A DNA stretch of 64,000 nt, from assembly GCF_018131225.1 (NCBI RefSeq), contig NZ_JAFCMM010000002.1, positions 806,001 to 870,000 of the forward strand, written 5' to 3'. The DNA is from Bradyrhizobium sp. U87765 SZCCT0048 (lineage in GTDB: Bacteria > Pseudomonadota > Alphaproteobacteria > Rhizobiales > Xanthobacteraceae). Both the position numbers and the translations under genes were made by a program. Below, one piece after another: positions 1 to 8,443 of this stretch. The notes beneath the pieces were generated by a model, which saw nothing but the letters and a program-made list of their open reading frames with translations, was not told the origin of the DNA and did no database searches. Position 1 is the first letter of the stretch. Each line of letters starts with the position of its first letter.

Positions 1-602
1 TGTCGGATCCGTTCCGCGACAAATTGATGCGGGAAACCGGCGGCGCCGTGGCGATCGGCGCGCGCGATCGTCTCAGCATGATCTATTTCGGCCAGAGCCG
101 CAGCGATCTTACGGTCGGTGTGCTGCTCGATGTTGGCTCCCGCGTGCCGATCGCGACCACCGCAATGGGCCGTGCCTATTTGTTGGCGTTGCCTGACGAC
201 GAGCGGACTGCCTTAATGCAGGAAATCCGCGAGAACGTCGGCAACCGCTGGTCAAAGGTCAGGGAGGGCATCGAACGCGCCGGCGAGATGATCGCCAAGC
301 ATGGCTTTGCGATCTCGGCCGGCGAATGGCATTCCGACATCCATGCGGCAGGCGTTGCACTGCGACTGAACGACGGCACCGGGCCGTACGCCTTCAATTG
401 CGGTGCCCCGGCGTTCAAATTTTCGGAAGACCGTCTGATCAACGATATCGGCCCTCGCCTTGTCGCGATGGTTCAGAATATCGAAAAAGCGATGACCGGA
501 CGCCCGTTGATCGGGCTGCCGGTCGCGACAACGAACAATCACAACAACAAGAAATCGAAATCAGGAGGGAAAATTGCTCGAGAGGTTGAGGGGATCGACT
601 AG
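1..602 (+). CDS. IclR-family transcriptional regulator, C-terminal part (5' end outside window)
   Basis: The reading frame is open from the first base of the window, so the N-terminal winged helix-turn-helix lies upstream. What remains is the IclR effector-binding domain: a GAF-like fold beginning with AIGARDRLSMIYFG, then the typical P-x-ATTAMGRAYLLALP segment and the conserved late stretch ending in FSEDRLINDIGPRLVAMV. IclR proteins usually bind a small acid or aromatic effector here and control the neighbouring transport or catabolic operon. It stops about 55 bases before the ABC ATPase gene on the same strand, so it may regulate or be co-transcribed with that transporter. The C-terminus is Asn/Lys/Gly-rich tail. 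Effector unknown. Confidence 0.85.
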   Translation, partial: SDPFRDKLMRETGGAVAIGARDRLSMIYFGQSRSDLTVGVLLDVGSRVPIATTAMGRAYLLALPDDERTALMQEIRENVGNRWSKVREGIERAGEMIAKHGFAISAGEWHSDIHAAGVALRLNDGTGPYAFNCGAPAFKFSEDRLINDIGPRLVAMVQNIEKAMTGRPLIGLPVATTNNHNNKKSKSGGKIAREVEGID

Positions 603-660
603 CGATCACACCAGCGAATTCCGCGTGGCGGCATCGACAGGCGCGAGCCGCGCAGCATGA
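574..660 (+). CDS. Possible 28-codon leader peptide coupled to the ABC ATPase gene
   Basis: A strong Shine-Dalgarno core (AGGAGG at 563-568) sits five bases before a TTG at 574, inside the 3' end of the iclR gene. The frame opened there runs 28 codons and its TGA (658-660) overlaps the ATG of the following ABC ATPase (657-659) in an ATGA arrangement. The ATPase gene itself has no visible ribosome binding site, so ribosomes finishing this short frame could re-initiate on it. The peptide has no recognisable domain. It may equally be chance, or the SD may be a remnant of a different start; treat as a hypothesis. Confidence 0.25.
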   Translation: MLERLRGSTSDHTSEFRVAASTGASRAA

Positions 661-1454
661 CACTGGCCGATTCGTCGCAGGGGTCCTCGCCCCTGCTCTC
701 CGTGCGTGACGTCAGCGTCACCTTCGGAGGCATCATCGCGTTGAACGGCGTGTCGTTCGATATGCGCCAGGGCCATATCCTTGGCCTGATCGGACCGAAC
801 GGCGCGGGGAAAACCACGCTGTTCAATTGTCTGAGCCGGCTCTACCAGCCGAGCCGCGGCGATATCCTGATGGAAGGCCGCAGCATCCTCGATCAGCAGC
901 CGCACCGGATTCCGGATATCGGCATCGGGCGCACGTTCCAGAACGTCGCGCTGTTCCACAATCTCTCGGTGCTCGACAACATCCGCGTCGGCGCCCACTC
1001 GCGCACCAGCAGCGATGCGGTCAGCGACATGCTGAAGCTGCCCTGGGTGCGGCGCGAGGAGAAGGCGCTGGACGCGCGCGTGCGCGACATCGCCGACTAT
1101 CTCGACCTCAACGATGTTGGCGATCGCGTCGTCGCCGGACTGCCGTTCGGCACCCAGAAGCGGGTCGAACTCGGCCGCGCGCTTGCCGCCGAGCCGAAGA
1201 TCCTGCTGCTCGACGAGCCCGCCGGCGGCCTCAATCACGAGGAAGTGTACGCGCTCGGCGACCTCATCCGCCGCATCCGCGACCAGCGCGGCATCTCGGT
1301 GCTGCTGGTCGAGCATCACATGGGTCTCGTGATGTCGATCGCCGACCACGTGGTGGCGCTCAATTTCGGCAAGAAGCTCGCGGAGGGAACACCGGCCGCC
1401 GTGCAGTCCGACCCGGACGTGATCAAGGCCTATCTGGGGAGCAAGGACACATGA
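657..1454 (+). CDS. livG: Branched-chain amino acid-type ABC transporter ATPase, LivG-like
   Basis: Cytoplasmic ATPase subunit of a LIV/HAAT-family importer, 265 residues, the usual LivG length. Walker A GPNGAGKTT lies at about residues 46-54, and Walker B ILLLDEPAGGL at about 182-192. The signature motif is the LivG-type variant FGTQKRVELGRAL instead of LSGGQ. The C-terminal VIKAYLGSKD is typical of LivG. The ATG is preceded by no clear ribosome binding site and overlaps the stop of a possible leader frame. The stop overlaps the start of the second ATPase gene by four bases (ATGA), so the two subunits are translationally coupled. Part of a six-gene transporter operon reaching about 6.75 kb. 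Confidence 0.93.
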   Translation: MTLADSSQGSSPLLSVRDVSVTFGGIIALNGVSFDMRQGHILGLIGPNGAGKTTLFNCLSRLYQPSRGDILMEGRSILDQQPHRIPDIGIGRTFQNVALFHNLSVLDNIRVGAHSRTSSDAVSDMLKLPWVRREEKALDARVRDIADYLDLNDVGDRVVAGLPFGTQKRVELGRALAAEPKILLLDEPAGGLNHEEVYALGDLIRRIRDQRGISVLLVEHHMGLVMSIADHVVALNFGKKLAEGTPAAVQSDPDVIKAYLGSKDT

Positions 1455-2164
1455 GCACCATGCTGGAGATCCAGGACCTGCGCGCCTACTACGGCCAGGT
1501 ACAGGCGCTGCACGGCGTGCAGCTCAATCTCAAGGAAGGCAGCGTCACCACCCTGCTCGGCGCCAACGGCGCCGGCAAGACCACGACGCTGCGCTCGATC
1601 TGCAACATGATCCGCTCCACCGGCACCATTCGCTTCGACGGCAAGCCGCTGGGCGGGCGCTCGACCGAGAGCATCGTCAAGCTCGGCATCGCGCACGTGC
1701 CGCAGGGCCGCGGCACCTTCACCCGCATGACGGTGGCGGAGAACCTGCAGCTCGGCGCCATCACCCGCGGCGACACCCGTGCGATCGCCGACGACGTCGA
1801 GCGGATGTACGGCTACTTTCCCAAGCTCAGGGAGCGCCGCGACCAGCAGGCCGGCACGCTGTCCGGCGGCGAACAGCAGATGCTGGCGGTCGCCCGCGCG
1901 CTGATGCTGCGGCCGCGCCTGATGCTGCTGGACGAGCCGTCCTTCGGCCTCGCCCCGCTGGTGGTGCGCGACCTGTTCGGCATCCTCGGCCGCATCAACC
2001 GCGAGCAAAAAGTCACGATCCTCGTGGTCGAGCAGAACGCGCAGCTCGCGCTCGAGATCGCCAGCGACGCCTATGTCATCGAGACCGGACGCATCGTGAT
2101 GTCCGGCGACGCCAGGCAGATCGCGGACAACGAAGACATCCGCAAATCCTATCTCGGTTATTGA
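1451..2164 (+). CDS. livF: Branched-chain amino acid-type ABC transporter ATPase, LivF-like
   Basis: Second ATPase of the importer, 237 residues. Walker A GANGAGKTT at about 37-45, full signature LSGGEQQMLAVARAL near 137, and Walker B LMLLDEPSFGLAP near 157-167, followed by the LivF-type VVEQNAQLAL H-loop region (here with Gln in the QN motif typical of LivF). The start is the ATG overlapping the livG stop; the frame stays open far upstream but that part is out-of-frame livG sequence. Pairs with LivG to energise transport through the two following permeases. Confidence 0.93.
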   Translation: MSTMLEIQDLRAYYGQVQALHGVQLNLKEGSVTTLLGANGAGKTTTLRSICNMIRSTGTIRFDGKPLGGRSTESIVKLGIAHVPQGRGTFTRMTVAENLQLGAITRGDTRAIADDVERMYGYFPKLRERRDQQAGTLSGGEQQMLAVARALMLRPRLMLLDEPSFGLAPLVVRDLFGILGRINREQKVTILVVEQNAQLALEIASDAYVIETGRIVMSGDARQIADNEDIRKSYLGY

Positions 2165-2175
2165 GGAGGCCGGCC

Positions 2176-3054
2176 ATGGAGCTGTTTACCAACCAGGTGC
2201 TGGCTGGCATCGCCACCGGCGCGATCTACGCCTGCATGGCGCTCGCCGTGGTGATGATCTACCAGGCGATCGACCACCTGAACTTCGCCCAGGGCGAAAT
2301 GGCGATGTTTTCCACCTTCATCGCCTGGCAGCTGATGCAGTGGGGCGTGCCGTACTGGATTGCCTTCCTGCTGACGCTGGCGATTTCGTTCGCCGGCGGC
2401 ATCATCATCGAGCGCGCGCTGTTCAAGCCGCTCGCCAATGCCCCGATCCTGACCCATGTCGCAGGGTTCATCGCGCTGTTCGCGATCCTCAACAGCGTCG
2501 CCGGCCTGACCTGGGACTTCACCATCAAGCAATTCCCCTCGCCGTTCGGCTCCAAGCCGTTCCTCGGCAGCCAGCTGATCTCGACCCACCAGGCCGGGAT
2601 GATCGGCATCACCGTCCTGCTGCTGACCCTGCTCTATGTGTTCTTCCGCTACACCCGCATCGGCCTAGCGATGCGGGCGGCGGCTTCGGTGCCGGAATCG
2701 GCCCGGCTGGTCGGCGTCAATGTCGGCTGGATGATCGCACTTGGCTGGGGCATGGCCTCTGCGATCGGCGCCATTGCCGGCATGCTGATCGCCCCGATCG
2801 TGTTCCTGGAGCCCAACATGATGGGCGGCGTGCTGCTCTACGGCTTCGCCTCCGCGGTGCTCGGCGGCCTCACCAGCCCGTTCGGCGCCGTGGTCGGCGG
2901 CTTCCTGGTCGGCATCTTCGAGAATCTCGTCGGCACCTACATTCCGGGCGTCGGCAATGAGCTCAAGCTGCCGATCGCGCTCGCGCTGATCATCACCGTG
3001 CTTGTCGTGAAACCCAACGGCCTGTTCGGCCGCTCCGTCGTCCAGCGAGTTTGA
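2176..3054 (+). CDS. livH: Branched-chain amino acid-type ABC transporter permease, LivH-like
   Basis: Inner-membrane permease of 292 residues with about eight hydrophobic segments. The N-terminal GIATGAIYACMALAVVMIYQ and the following HLNFAQGEM are diagnostic of LivH-type subunits, as is the EAA-like loop region ASAVLGGLTSPFGAVVGG near residue 230. The ATG at 2176 was chosen because GAGGAGG lies just upstream (2164-2170) within the end of livF; earlier in-frame codons lack this. It forms the transmembrane pathway with the LivM-like protein encoded next; the two genes nearly touch. Confidence 0.93.
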   Translation: MELFTNQVLAGIATGAIYACMALAVVMIYQAIDHLNFAQGEMAMFSTFIAWQLMQWGVPYWIAFLLTLAISFAGGIIIERALFKPLANAPILTHVAGFIALFAILNSVAGLTWDFTIKQFPSPFGSKPFLGSQLISTHQAGMIGITVLLLTLLYVFFRYTRIGLAMRAAASVPESARLVGVNVGWMIALGWGMASAIGAIAGMLIAPIVFLEPNMMGGVLLYGFASAVLGGLTSPFGAVVGGFLVGIFENLVGTYIPGVGNELKLPIALALIITVLVVKPNGLFGRSVVQRV

Positions 3055-3056
3055 TC

Positions 3057-4073
3057 ATGACCGCAGCCCAGGAAACCGTTGCCTCCACCCCCGCGGTCGG
3101 TGCCTCCGCCAGGAAATCGATGACGGTGAGCCGTGCCGGCTCGCTGATCATGCTGGTGTTGATGCTGATCGCGCCGCTGTTCGTGAAGAACTTCGTCATC
3201 TTCCAGTTGACCATGCTGCTGGTCTACGCGATCGCCATCATGGCCCTCAACATTCTCACCGGCGGCAGCGGCCAGTTCTCGCTGGGGCAGAGTGCGTTCT
3301 ACGCACTCGGCGCCTACACTGCCGCGGTGCTGATGGATTCCGCCAACGTCAACTATGTGCTGACGCTGCCGGTCGCCGCCGCGGTGTGCTTCGTCTTCGG
3401 CTTCCTGTTCGGGCTGCCGGCGCTGCGGCTGTCGGGCGTCTATCTCGCGCTCGCGACCTTCGCGCTGGCGACGGCAACCCCGCAGTTGCTCAAGCTCGGC
3501 GTGTTCGAGCACTGGACCGGCGGCGTGCAAGGCCTCGTCATCACCAAGCCGGATGCGCCGTTCGGCCTGCCGATCTCGCAGGACATGTGGCTGTATTACT
3601 TCACGCTGGCGGTCGGCCTGCTCATCTACATCGCATCGGTCAACCTGCTGCACTCGCGCACCGGCCGCGCCATGATGGCGATCCGCGACAACCAGATCGC
3701 TGCGTCGGCGCTCGGCGTCAACCTGTCGCTGTACAAGACGCTGGCGTTCGGCATCAGCGCCGCCTTCACCGGCGTCGCCGGCGCCCTCGGCGCCATCGTG
3801 GTGCAGTTCGTCGCACCGGACGGTTACAACATCCAGCTCGCGATCGCGATCTTCCTCGGCATGGTGGTCGGCGGCGTCGGCTGGCTTCCGGGCTCGCTAG
3901 CCGGCGCGGCGTTCATCGTGTTCGTGCCGAACATCGCCGAGAGCATCTCCAAGGGACTGTCCGGCGCGGTATTCGGCGTGCTGCTGATCATCGTGATCTT
4001 TGTGCTTCCGCGCGGCGCGCGGCAGGTCGCCCAATACCTGGAAAGCGCCATCACCAAAATCACCAGAAACTGA
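3057..4073 (+). CDS. livM: Branched-chain amino acid-type ABC transporter permease, LivM-like
   Basis: Second inner-membrane permease, 338 residues, many hydrophobic helices. Recognised by NILTGGSGQFSLGQSAFYALGAYTAAVL (positions about 64-91; the SLGQ-F-GAYT pattern is the LivM hallmark) and the conserved HSRTGRAMMAIRDNQIAASALGV loop near 200-220. ATG at 3057 is preferred to the in-frame TTG at 3051; either way it starts within two bases of the livH stop, so coupling is likely. Substrate specificity is set mainly by the binding proteins downstream. Confidence 0.92.
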   Translation: MTAAQETVASTPAVGASARKSMTVSRAGSLIMLVLMLIAPLFVKNFVIFQLTMLLVYAIAIMALNILTGGSGQFSLGQSAFYALGAYTAAVLMDSANVNYVLTLPVAAAVCFVFGFLFGLPALRLSGVYLALATFALATATPQLLKLGVFEHWTGGVQGLVITKPDAPFGLPISQDMWLYYFTLAVGLLIYIASVNLLHSRTGRAMMAIRDNQIAASALGVNLSLYKTLAFGISAAFTGVAGALGAIVVQFVAPDGYNIQLAIAIFLGMVVGGVGWLPGSLAGAAFIVFVPNIAESISKGLSGAVFGVLLIIVIFVLPRGARQVAQYLESAITKITRN

Positions 4074-4095
4074 CACTGAGGGAGTATCCGAGACG

Positions 4096-5319
4096 ATGAC
4101 CACGCGTTCCACCTTCATCGGCCTGTCGGCGGCGATTGCCGCGCTGGCGCTGACCAGCGGCGCCGCGCTCGCCCAGAAGAAATACGACACCGGTGCGAGC
4201 GATACCGAAATCAAGATCGGCAACATCATGCCCTACAGCGGACCGGCGTCCGCCTATGGCGTGATCGGCAAGGCCGAAGCCGCCTACTTCAAGATGATCA
4301 ACGAACAGGGCGGCATCAACGGCCGCAAGATCAATTTCATCAGCTATGACGACGGCTACAGCCCGCCGAAGGCGGTCGAGCAGGCCCGCAAGCTGGTGGA
4401 AAGCGACGAGGTGCTGTTCGTGTTCGGGCCGCTCGGCACGGCCTCGAACTCGGCGATCCAGAAATACATGAACGCCAAGAAGGTGCCGCAACTGTTCGTC
4501 GCCACTGGCGCCACCAAGTTCGGCGATCCCAAGGACTTCCCCTGGACCATGGGCTGGCAGCCGCCCTACCAGAGCGAAGGCCGCATCTACGCGAAGTATC
4601 TGCTGTCGACCAAGCCCGACGCCAAGATCGCGATCATGTACCAGAACGATGACTTCGGCAAAGACCTGCTGAAGGGCATCAAGGACGGCCTCGGCGCCAA
4701 GACGTCACTGATCATCGCCGAGGAGAGCTACGAGGTGTCGGAGCCGACCATCGACTCCCACATCGTCAAGCTCAAGGCCTCCGGCGCCGATACCTTCATC
4801 AGCATCACGACGCCGAAGTTCGCCGCCCAGGCGATCAAGAAGGTCGCCGAGATCGGCTGGAAGCCGGTGTACGTCCAGAGCAATGTCGGCGCGTCGGTCG
4901 GCAGCGTGCTGAAGCCCGCCGGTTTCGAGAACGCCCAGGACCTGCTGTCCGCGGCCTACGCCAAGGACGGCGCGGACTCGCAGTGGGACACCGACGAGGG
5001 CATGAAGAACTTCTACGCGTTCCTCGCCAAATATGCCCCCGATCTCAACCGCAACGACGCGTCGGTGGTCTATGGCTATGGCCAGGCCCAGACAGTCGTG
5101 CAGGTGCTCAAGCAGGCCGGCGACACGCTGACCCGCGAGAACATCATGAAGCAGGCCGCGAGCCTGAAGGATTTTGCGCCCGAAACCCTGCTGCCGGGCG
5201 TCAAGATCAATACCAGCGCCACCGACTTCTTCCCGATCGAGCAATTGCAGATGAACCGCTTCAAGGGCGAGAAGTGGGAACCGTTCGGCGCCATCATCAA
5301 TGGAGAGATCGGCGGCTGA
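4096..5319 (+). CDS. livK: Periplasmic substrate-binding protein of LIV-type ABC transporter (copy 1)
   Basis: 407 residues, type I periplasmic binding fold (Peripla_BP_6, LivK-like). An N-terminal signal peptide is visible (hydrophobic stretch after TTRS, cleavage plausible after ALA-Q near residue 27). The mature protein begins QKKYDTGASDTEIKIG and has the family landmarks IMPYSGPASAYG, GGINGRKI and the late KAVEQARKLVE. The ATG at 4096 follows GAGGGAG at 4079-4084. It is followed by a hairpin terminator and then a second, closely similar binding protein. Ligand unknown; this subgroup is often linked to aromatic or short organic acids instead of Leu/Ile/Val. Confidence 0.92.
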   Translation: MTTRSTFIGLSAAIAALALTSGAALAQKKYDTGASDTEIKIGNIMPYSGPASAYGVIGKAEAAYFKMINEQGGINGRKINFISYDDGYSPPKAVEQARKLVESDEVLFVFGPLGTASNSAIQKYMNAKKVPQLFVATGATKFGDPKDFPWTMGWQPPYQSEGRIYAKYLLSTKPDAKIAIMYQNDDFGKDLLKGIKDGLGAKTSLIIAEESYEVSEPTIDSHIVKLKASGADTFISITTPKFAAQAIKKVAEIGWKPVYVQSNVGASVGSVLKPAGFENAQDLLSAAYAKDGADSQWDTDEGMKNFYAFLAKYAPDLNRNDASVVYGYGQAQTVVQVLKQAGDTLTRENIMKQAASLKDFAPETLLPGVKINTSATDFFPIEQLQMNRFKGEKWEPFGAIINGEIGG

Positions 5320-5382
5320 CAACTCAAAGCTGAAGCAGGATTGAAGACTAAACAGCCGCGATCGCGGCAGCGACAAAACGAC

Positions 5383-5414
5383 AGCCCCCGGCGACCATGT
5401 CGCCGGGGGCTTTC
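5383..5414 (+). terminator. Hairpin terminator between the two binding-protein genes
   Basis: A perfect 12-bp stem (5383-5394 pairing with 5400-5411) with a 5-base CCATG loop, followed by TTCGC instead of a long T run. The very GC-rich stem suggests partial termination or 3'-end protection of the upstream transporter mRNA, so the second binding protein may be expressed at a different level. Confidence 0.6.
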
Positions 5415-5515
5415 GCTTGAAGGCCCGGCGCAACGGGTATTCAATATCGCGCAAGAAGCCCGGCAGAGGTTTCCCGACAGACACGACACACATCATCGAC
5501 AAGGGAGAAAACGAC

Positions 5516-6745
5516 ATGTCCTGCGTTTCGCGACGGCTGGCGACGTTCTCACTCGCCACGATGCTCCTGACGGCGACCAGCGGCGCCGTCCTCGCCCAGA
5601 AGAAATACGACCCCGGCGCCAGCGACACCGAAATCAAGATCGGCAACATCATGCCGTACAGCGGTCCCGCGTCGGCCTATGGCGTGATCGGCAAGACGGA
5701 GGAGGCCTACTTCCGCAAGATCAACGCCGAAGGCGGTATCAACGGCCGCAAGATCAACTTCGTTTCCTATGACGACGCTTACAGCCCGCCGAAAGCCGTG
5801 GAACAGGCACGCAAGCTGGTCGAAGGCGACGAAGTGCTGCTGGTGTTCAATTCGCTGGGCACGCCGTCCAACTCGGCGATCCAGAAATACATGAACAGCA
5901 AGAAGGTGCCGCAGCTGTTCGTCGCCACCGGCGCGACCAAGTGGAACGACCCGAAGGAATTTCCGTGGACCATGGGCTGGCAGCCGAGCTACCAGGCCGA
6001 GACCCGGATCTACGCCAAATATCTGCTCAAGGAGAAGCCGAACGCCAGGATCGCCGTGCTCTACCAGAACGACGACTACGGCAAGGACTATCTCAAGGGA
6101 CTGAAGGACGGCCTCGGCGACAAGGCCGCGTCGATGATCGTGATCGAGGAGCCCTACGAGGTAGCCGAGCCGACCATCGACTCGCACATCGTCAAGATGA
6201 AGTCGCTGAACGCCGACGTCTTCGTCAACATCACGACCCCCAAGTTCGCCGCACAGGCGATCAAGAAGGTCGCCGAGATCGGCTGGAAGCCGCTGCATTT
6301 CCTCAATAACGTCAGCTCGTCGATCGGCAGCGTGATCAAGCCGGCCGGCTTCGAGAACGCCCAGGACATCATCTCGGTCAACTACCTGCAGGACGCGCTC
6401 GACCCGCAGTGGAAGGACAGCGCGGGCATGAAGGCGTTCGACGCCTTCCTCGCCAAGGACTTTCCCGAGGCCAACCGCGCCGACAGTTCGGTGATGGTCG
6501 GCTACAATGTCGCCCAGACCCTGGTGCAGGTGCTCAAGCAGTGCGGCGACGATCTCACGCGCGCGAACGTCATGAGACAGGCGGCCAACCTCAAGGGCTT
6601 CGTCACCACCAACCTGCTGCCCGGCATCACCATCAATACCGGCCCGACCGACTACGCGCCGATTGAGCAGGTGCAACTGCAACGCTTCAAGGGCGAACGC
6701 TGGGAGCTGTTCGGCCCGGTCATGAGCGGCGAGGCGGGCGGCTGA
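5516..6745 (+). CDS. Periplasmic substrate-binding protein of LIV-type ABC transporter (copy 2, paralogue)
   Basis: 409 residues, clearly a duplicate of the preceding binding protein: by eye roughly 70 percent of residues match along the mature chain, including the N-terminus QKKYDPGASDTEIKIG and the C-terminal RFKGERWELFG region. A signal peptide is present with the same ALA-Q-like cleavage site. ATG at 5516 has AAGGGAG about nine bases upstream. Differences cluster in ligand-pocket regions (for example FGPLGTAS versus FNSLGTPS; QSNVGASVGS versus LNNVSSSIGS), so the two may present different ligands to one membrane complex. Followed by another GC-rich hairpin. Confidence 0.9.
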   Translation: MSCVSRRLATFSLATMLLTATSGAVLAQKKYDPGASDTEIKIGNIMPYSGPASAYGVIGKTEEAYFRKINAEGGINGRKINFVSYDDAYSPPKAVEQARKLVEGDEVLLVFNSLGTPSNSAIQKYMNSKKVPQLFVATGATKWNDPKEFPWTMGWQPSYQAETRIYAKYLLKEKPNARIAVLYQNDDYGKDYLKGLKDGLGDKAASMIVIEEPYEVAEPTIDSHIVKMKSLNADVFVNITTPKFAAQAIKKVAEIGWKPLHFLNNVSSSIGSVIKPAGFENAQDIISVNYLQDALDPQWKDSAGMKAFDAFLAKDFPEANRADSSVMVGYNVAQTLVQVLKQCGDDLTRANVMRQAANLKGFVTTNLLPGITINTGPTDYAPIEQVQLQRFKGERWELFGPVMSGEAGG

Positions 6746-6771
6746 CGGCGCGCCCCGAGACCCTGATCGCG

Positions 6772-6799
6772 CGCCCCGGCGGTCCACCTCGCCGGGGCG
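6772..6799 (+). terminator. Hairpin terminator at end of first LIV transporter operon
   Basis: Inverted repeat with a 10-bp perfect stem (CGCCCCGGCG at 6772-6781 with CGCCGGGGCG at 6790-6799) and an 8-base loop, 27 bases after the stop codon of the second binding protein. It is followed by GCTTCGGG, a short pyrimidine tract as in many terminators of this family, not a true T run. Confidence 0.5.
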
Positions 6800-7125
6800 G
6801 CTTCGGGCGCCAGCCGTCCTGCCGGCAATGATCCCGGCGCGCCAAAACCCTGTTGGAAAATCCCAAATCCTGCTATGGATCGGATGCGTCTGCGGCCGGC
6901 TCGGTTCCGGCGACGCCAAGAAAAGCGCAACAAACAGGTCGACCCCCAGGGGAACGCCGCGGCGTTTCCGCTCCGGACAAAGACATCGTGTTGTTGCCAC
7001 CGCGCCCCACAGGCGGCGCGATCAGAGGAATGCGCCGACCATGCATGTGATCACCTGCCGTTCGGGATAGCGCGCGCCGCGCCGACGCCCTGAGCCCACA
7101 TCACACCCCCGACCGACAAGCCGCC
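6800..7125. other. Intergenic stretch without a supported gene
   Basis: About 325 bases between the transporter terminator and the glycerate kinase gene. Several short frames are open on both strands but none has a ribosome binding site, family motif or codon pattern like its neighbours. It presumably carries the promoter of the kinase gene; I could not pick out a convincing -35/-10 pair. Confidence 0.4.
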
Positions 7126-8412
7126 ATGACCGATCACCGCCCCCTGCTCCGTTCGATCTTCGACACCGCCGTTGCCGCTGCGCACCCCGACCGTGTGCTC
7201 GCGTCCCACCTGCCGCCCCCGCCCAAGGGCCGCATCATCTGCCTCGCCGCCGGCAAGGCCGCAGCCGCCATGGCCGCCGCGGCGGAAGCCCACTATCTGG
7301 ACACCCTCGGCCTCGATCCTGCGCGGCTGTCCGGCCTCGCCACCACCCGCCACGGCCACGGCGTGCCGACGCGGCGCATCCGCGTCGTCGAGGCCGGCCA
7401 CCCTGTGCCGGACGAAGCCGGCCTCAAGGCCGCCGACGACACGCTCAGGCTCGCGGCGGAAGCGACCGCCGACGATCTCGTGCTGGTGCTGATCTCCGGC
7501 GGCGGCTCCGCCAACTGGATCGCGCCCGCGGACGGCGTGTCGTTCGCCCAGAAGCAGCAGGTCAACAAGGCGCTGCTGCGCTCCGGCGCGCCGATCGGCG
7601 AGATGAACACGGTGCGCAAGCATCTCTCGCGCATCAAGGGAGGCCGCCTCGCGCGCGCGGCCCACCCGGCCACCATCGTCACGCTCGGCATCTCCGACGT
7701 GCCGCATGACGATCCCGCGGTGATCGCCTCCGGGCCGACCGTGCCGGATGGCTCGACGCTGGCTGATGCCCGCGCCATCATCGCGCGCTACGATCTCAAG
7801 GTCGACGAGGCTGTGCGCCGCGCCCTCGACTATCCCGCCAACGAGACCTGCAAGCCGAACGATCCGGCGTTCGCCCATGCGCGCTTCGAGCTGATCGGCC
7901 GCCCCCGCGAATCCATCGACGCCGCCGTCCGTGCGACGCGCGACGCCGGCTACGAGGTGATCGATCTCGGCGCCGACCTCGAGGGCGAGGCGCGCACCGT
8001 CGCCGCCGCGCATGCGGCGATGGCACTGAAGGCGCGCGCCGAGGGCCGCCGCCTCGCGATCCTGTCCGGTGGCGAGCTCACCGTGACCGTGACCGGCAAT
8101 GGCCGCGGCGGCCCCAACCAGGAATACGCGCTGGCGCTCGCCGCCGCCTTCGCCGACACCAAGGGAATTTCGGCGCTCGCCGCCGATACCGACGGCGCCG
8201 ACGGCGGCGCGGGCTCGCCAACCGATCCGGCCGGCGCCATCATCGACCAGCGCACCTTCGACGCCATGCGCCGGCTTGGGCTCGATCCGGCCGCGTATCT
8301 CGCCAACAATGACGCAACCGGCTTCTTCGCGGCCACCGATGATCTCCTGATCACCGGCCCGACGCTCACCAATGTCAACGATGTGCGGGTGATCCTGGTC
8401 GACCGCGTCTGA
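7126..8412 (+). CDS. ttuD: Glycerate 2-kinase / hydroxypyruvate reductase-annotated MOFRL-family protein
   Basis: 428 residues. N-terminal DUF4147 domain (about 1-240) with GRIICLAAGKAAAAMA and the glycine-rich LVLVLISGGGSANW, and C-terminal MOFRL domain (about 310-420) with LSGGELTVTVTGNGRGGPNQEYAL and DGADGGAGSPTDPAGA. These proteins phosphorylate D-glycerate at position 2 and are often misnamed hydroxypyruvate reductase (TtuD) because of the tartrate-utilisation cluster. It links two- or three-carbon acid metabolism to central glycolysis. It stands alone, convergent to the MarR gene and separated from it by a shared hairpin terminator. Function in this organism (tartronate/glycerate use) is inference. 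Confidence 0.85.
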   Translation: MTDHRPLLRSIFDTAVAAAHPDRVLASHLPPPPKGRIICLAAGKAAAAMAAAAEAHYLDTLGLDPARLSGLATTRHGHGVPTRRIRVVEAGHPVPDEAGLKAADDTLRLAAEATADDLVLVLISGGGSANWIAPADGVSFAQKQQVNKALLRSGAPIGEMNTVRKHLSRIKGGRLARAAHPATIVTLGISDVPHDDPAVIASGPTVPDGSTLADARAIIARYDLKVDEAVRRALDYPANETCKPNDPAFAHARFELIGRPRESIDAAVRATRDAGYEVIDLGADLEGEARTVAAAHAAMALKARAEGRRLAILSGGELTVTVTGNGRGGPNQEYALALAAAFADTKGISALAADTDGADGGAGSPTDPAGAIIDQRTFDAMRRLGLDPAAYLANNDATGFFAATDDLLITGPTLTNVNDVRVILVDRV

Positions 8413-8418
8413 CTTCGG

Positions 8419-8443
8419 CCGCGCCCCGCAGGCCGGGGCGCGG
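8419..8443. terminator. Bidirectional hairpin terminator
   Basis: Nine-base-pair GC stem (CCGCGCCCC at 8419-8427 with GGGGCGCGG at 8435-8443) and a 7-base loop filling the gap between the convergent glycerate kinase and MarR genes. It can serve both strands. Confidence 0.5.
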
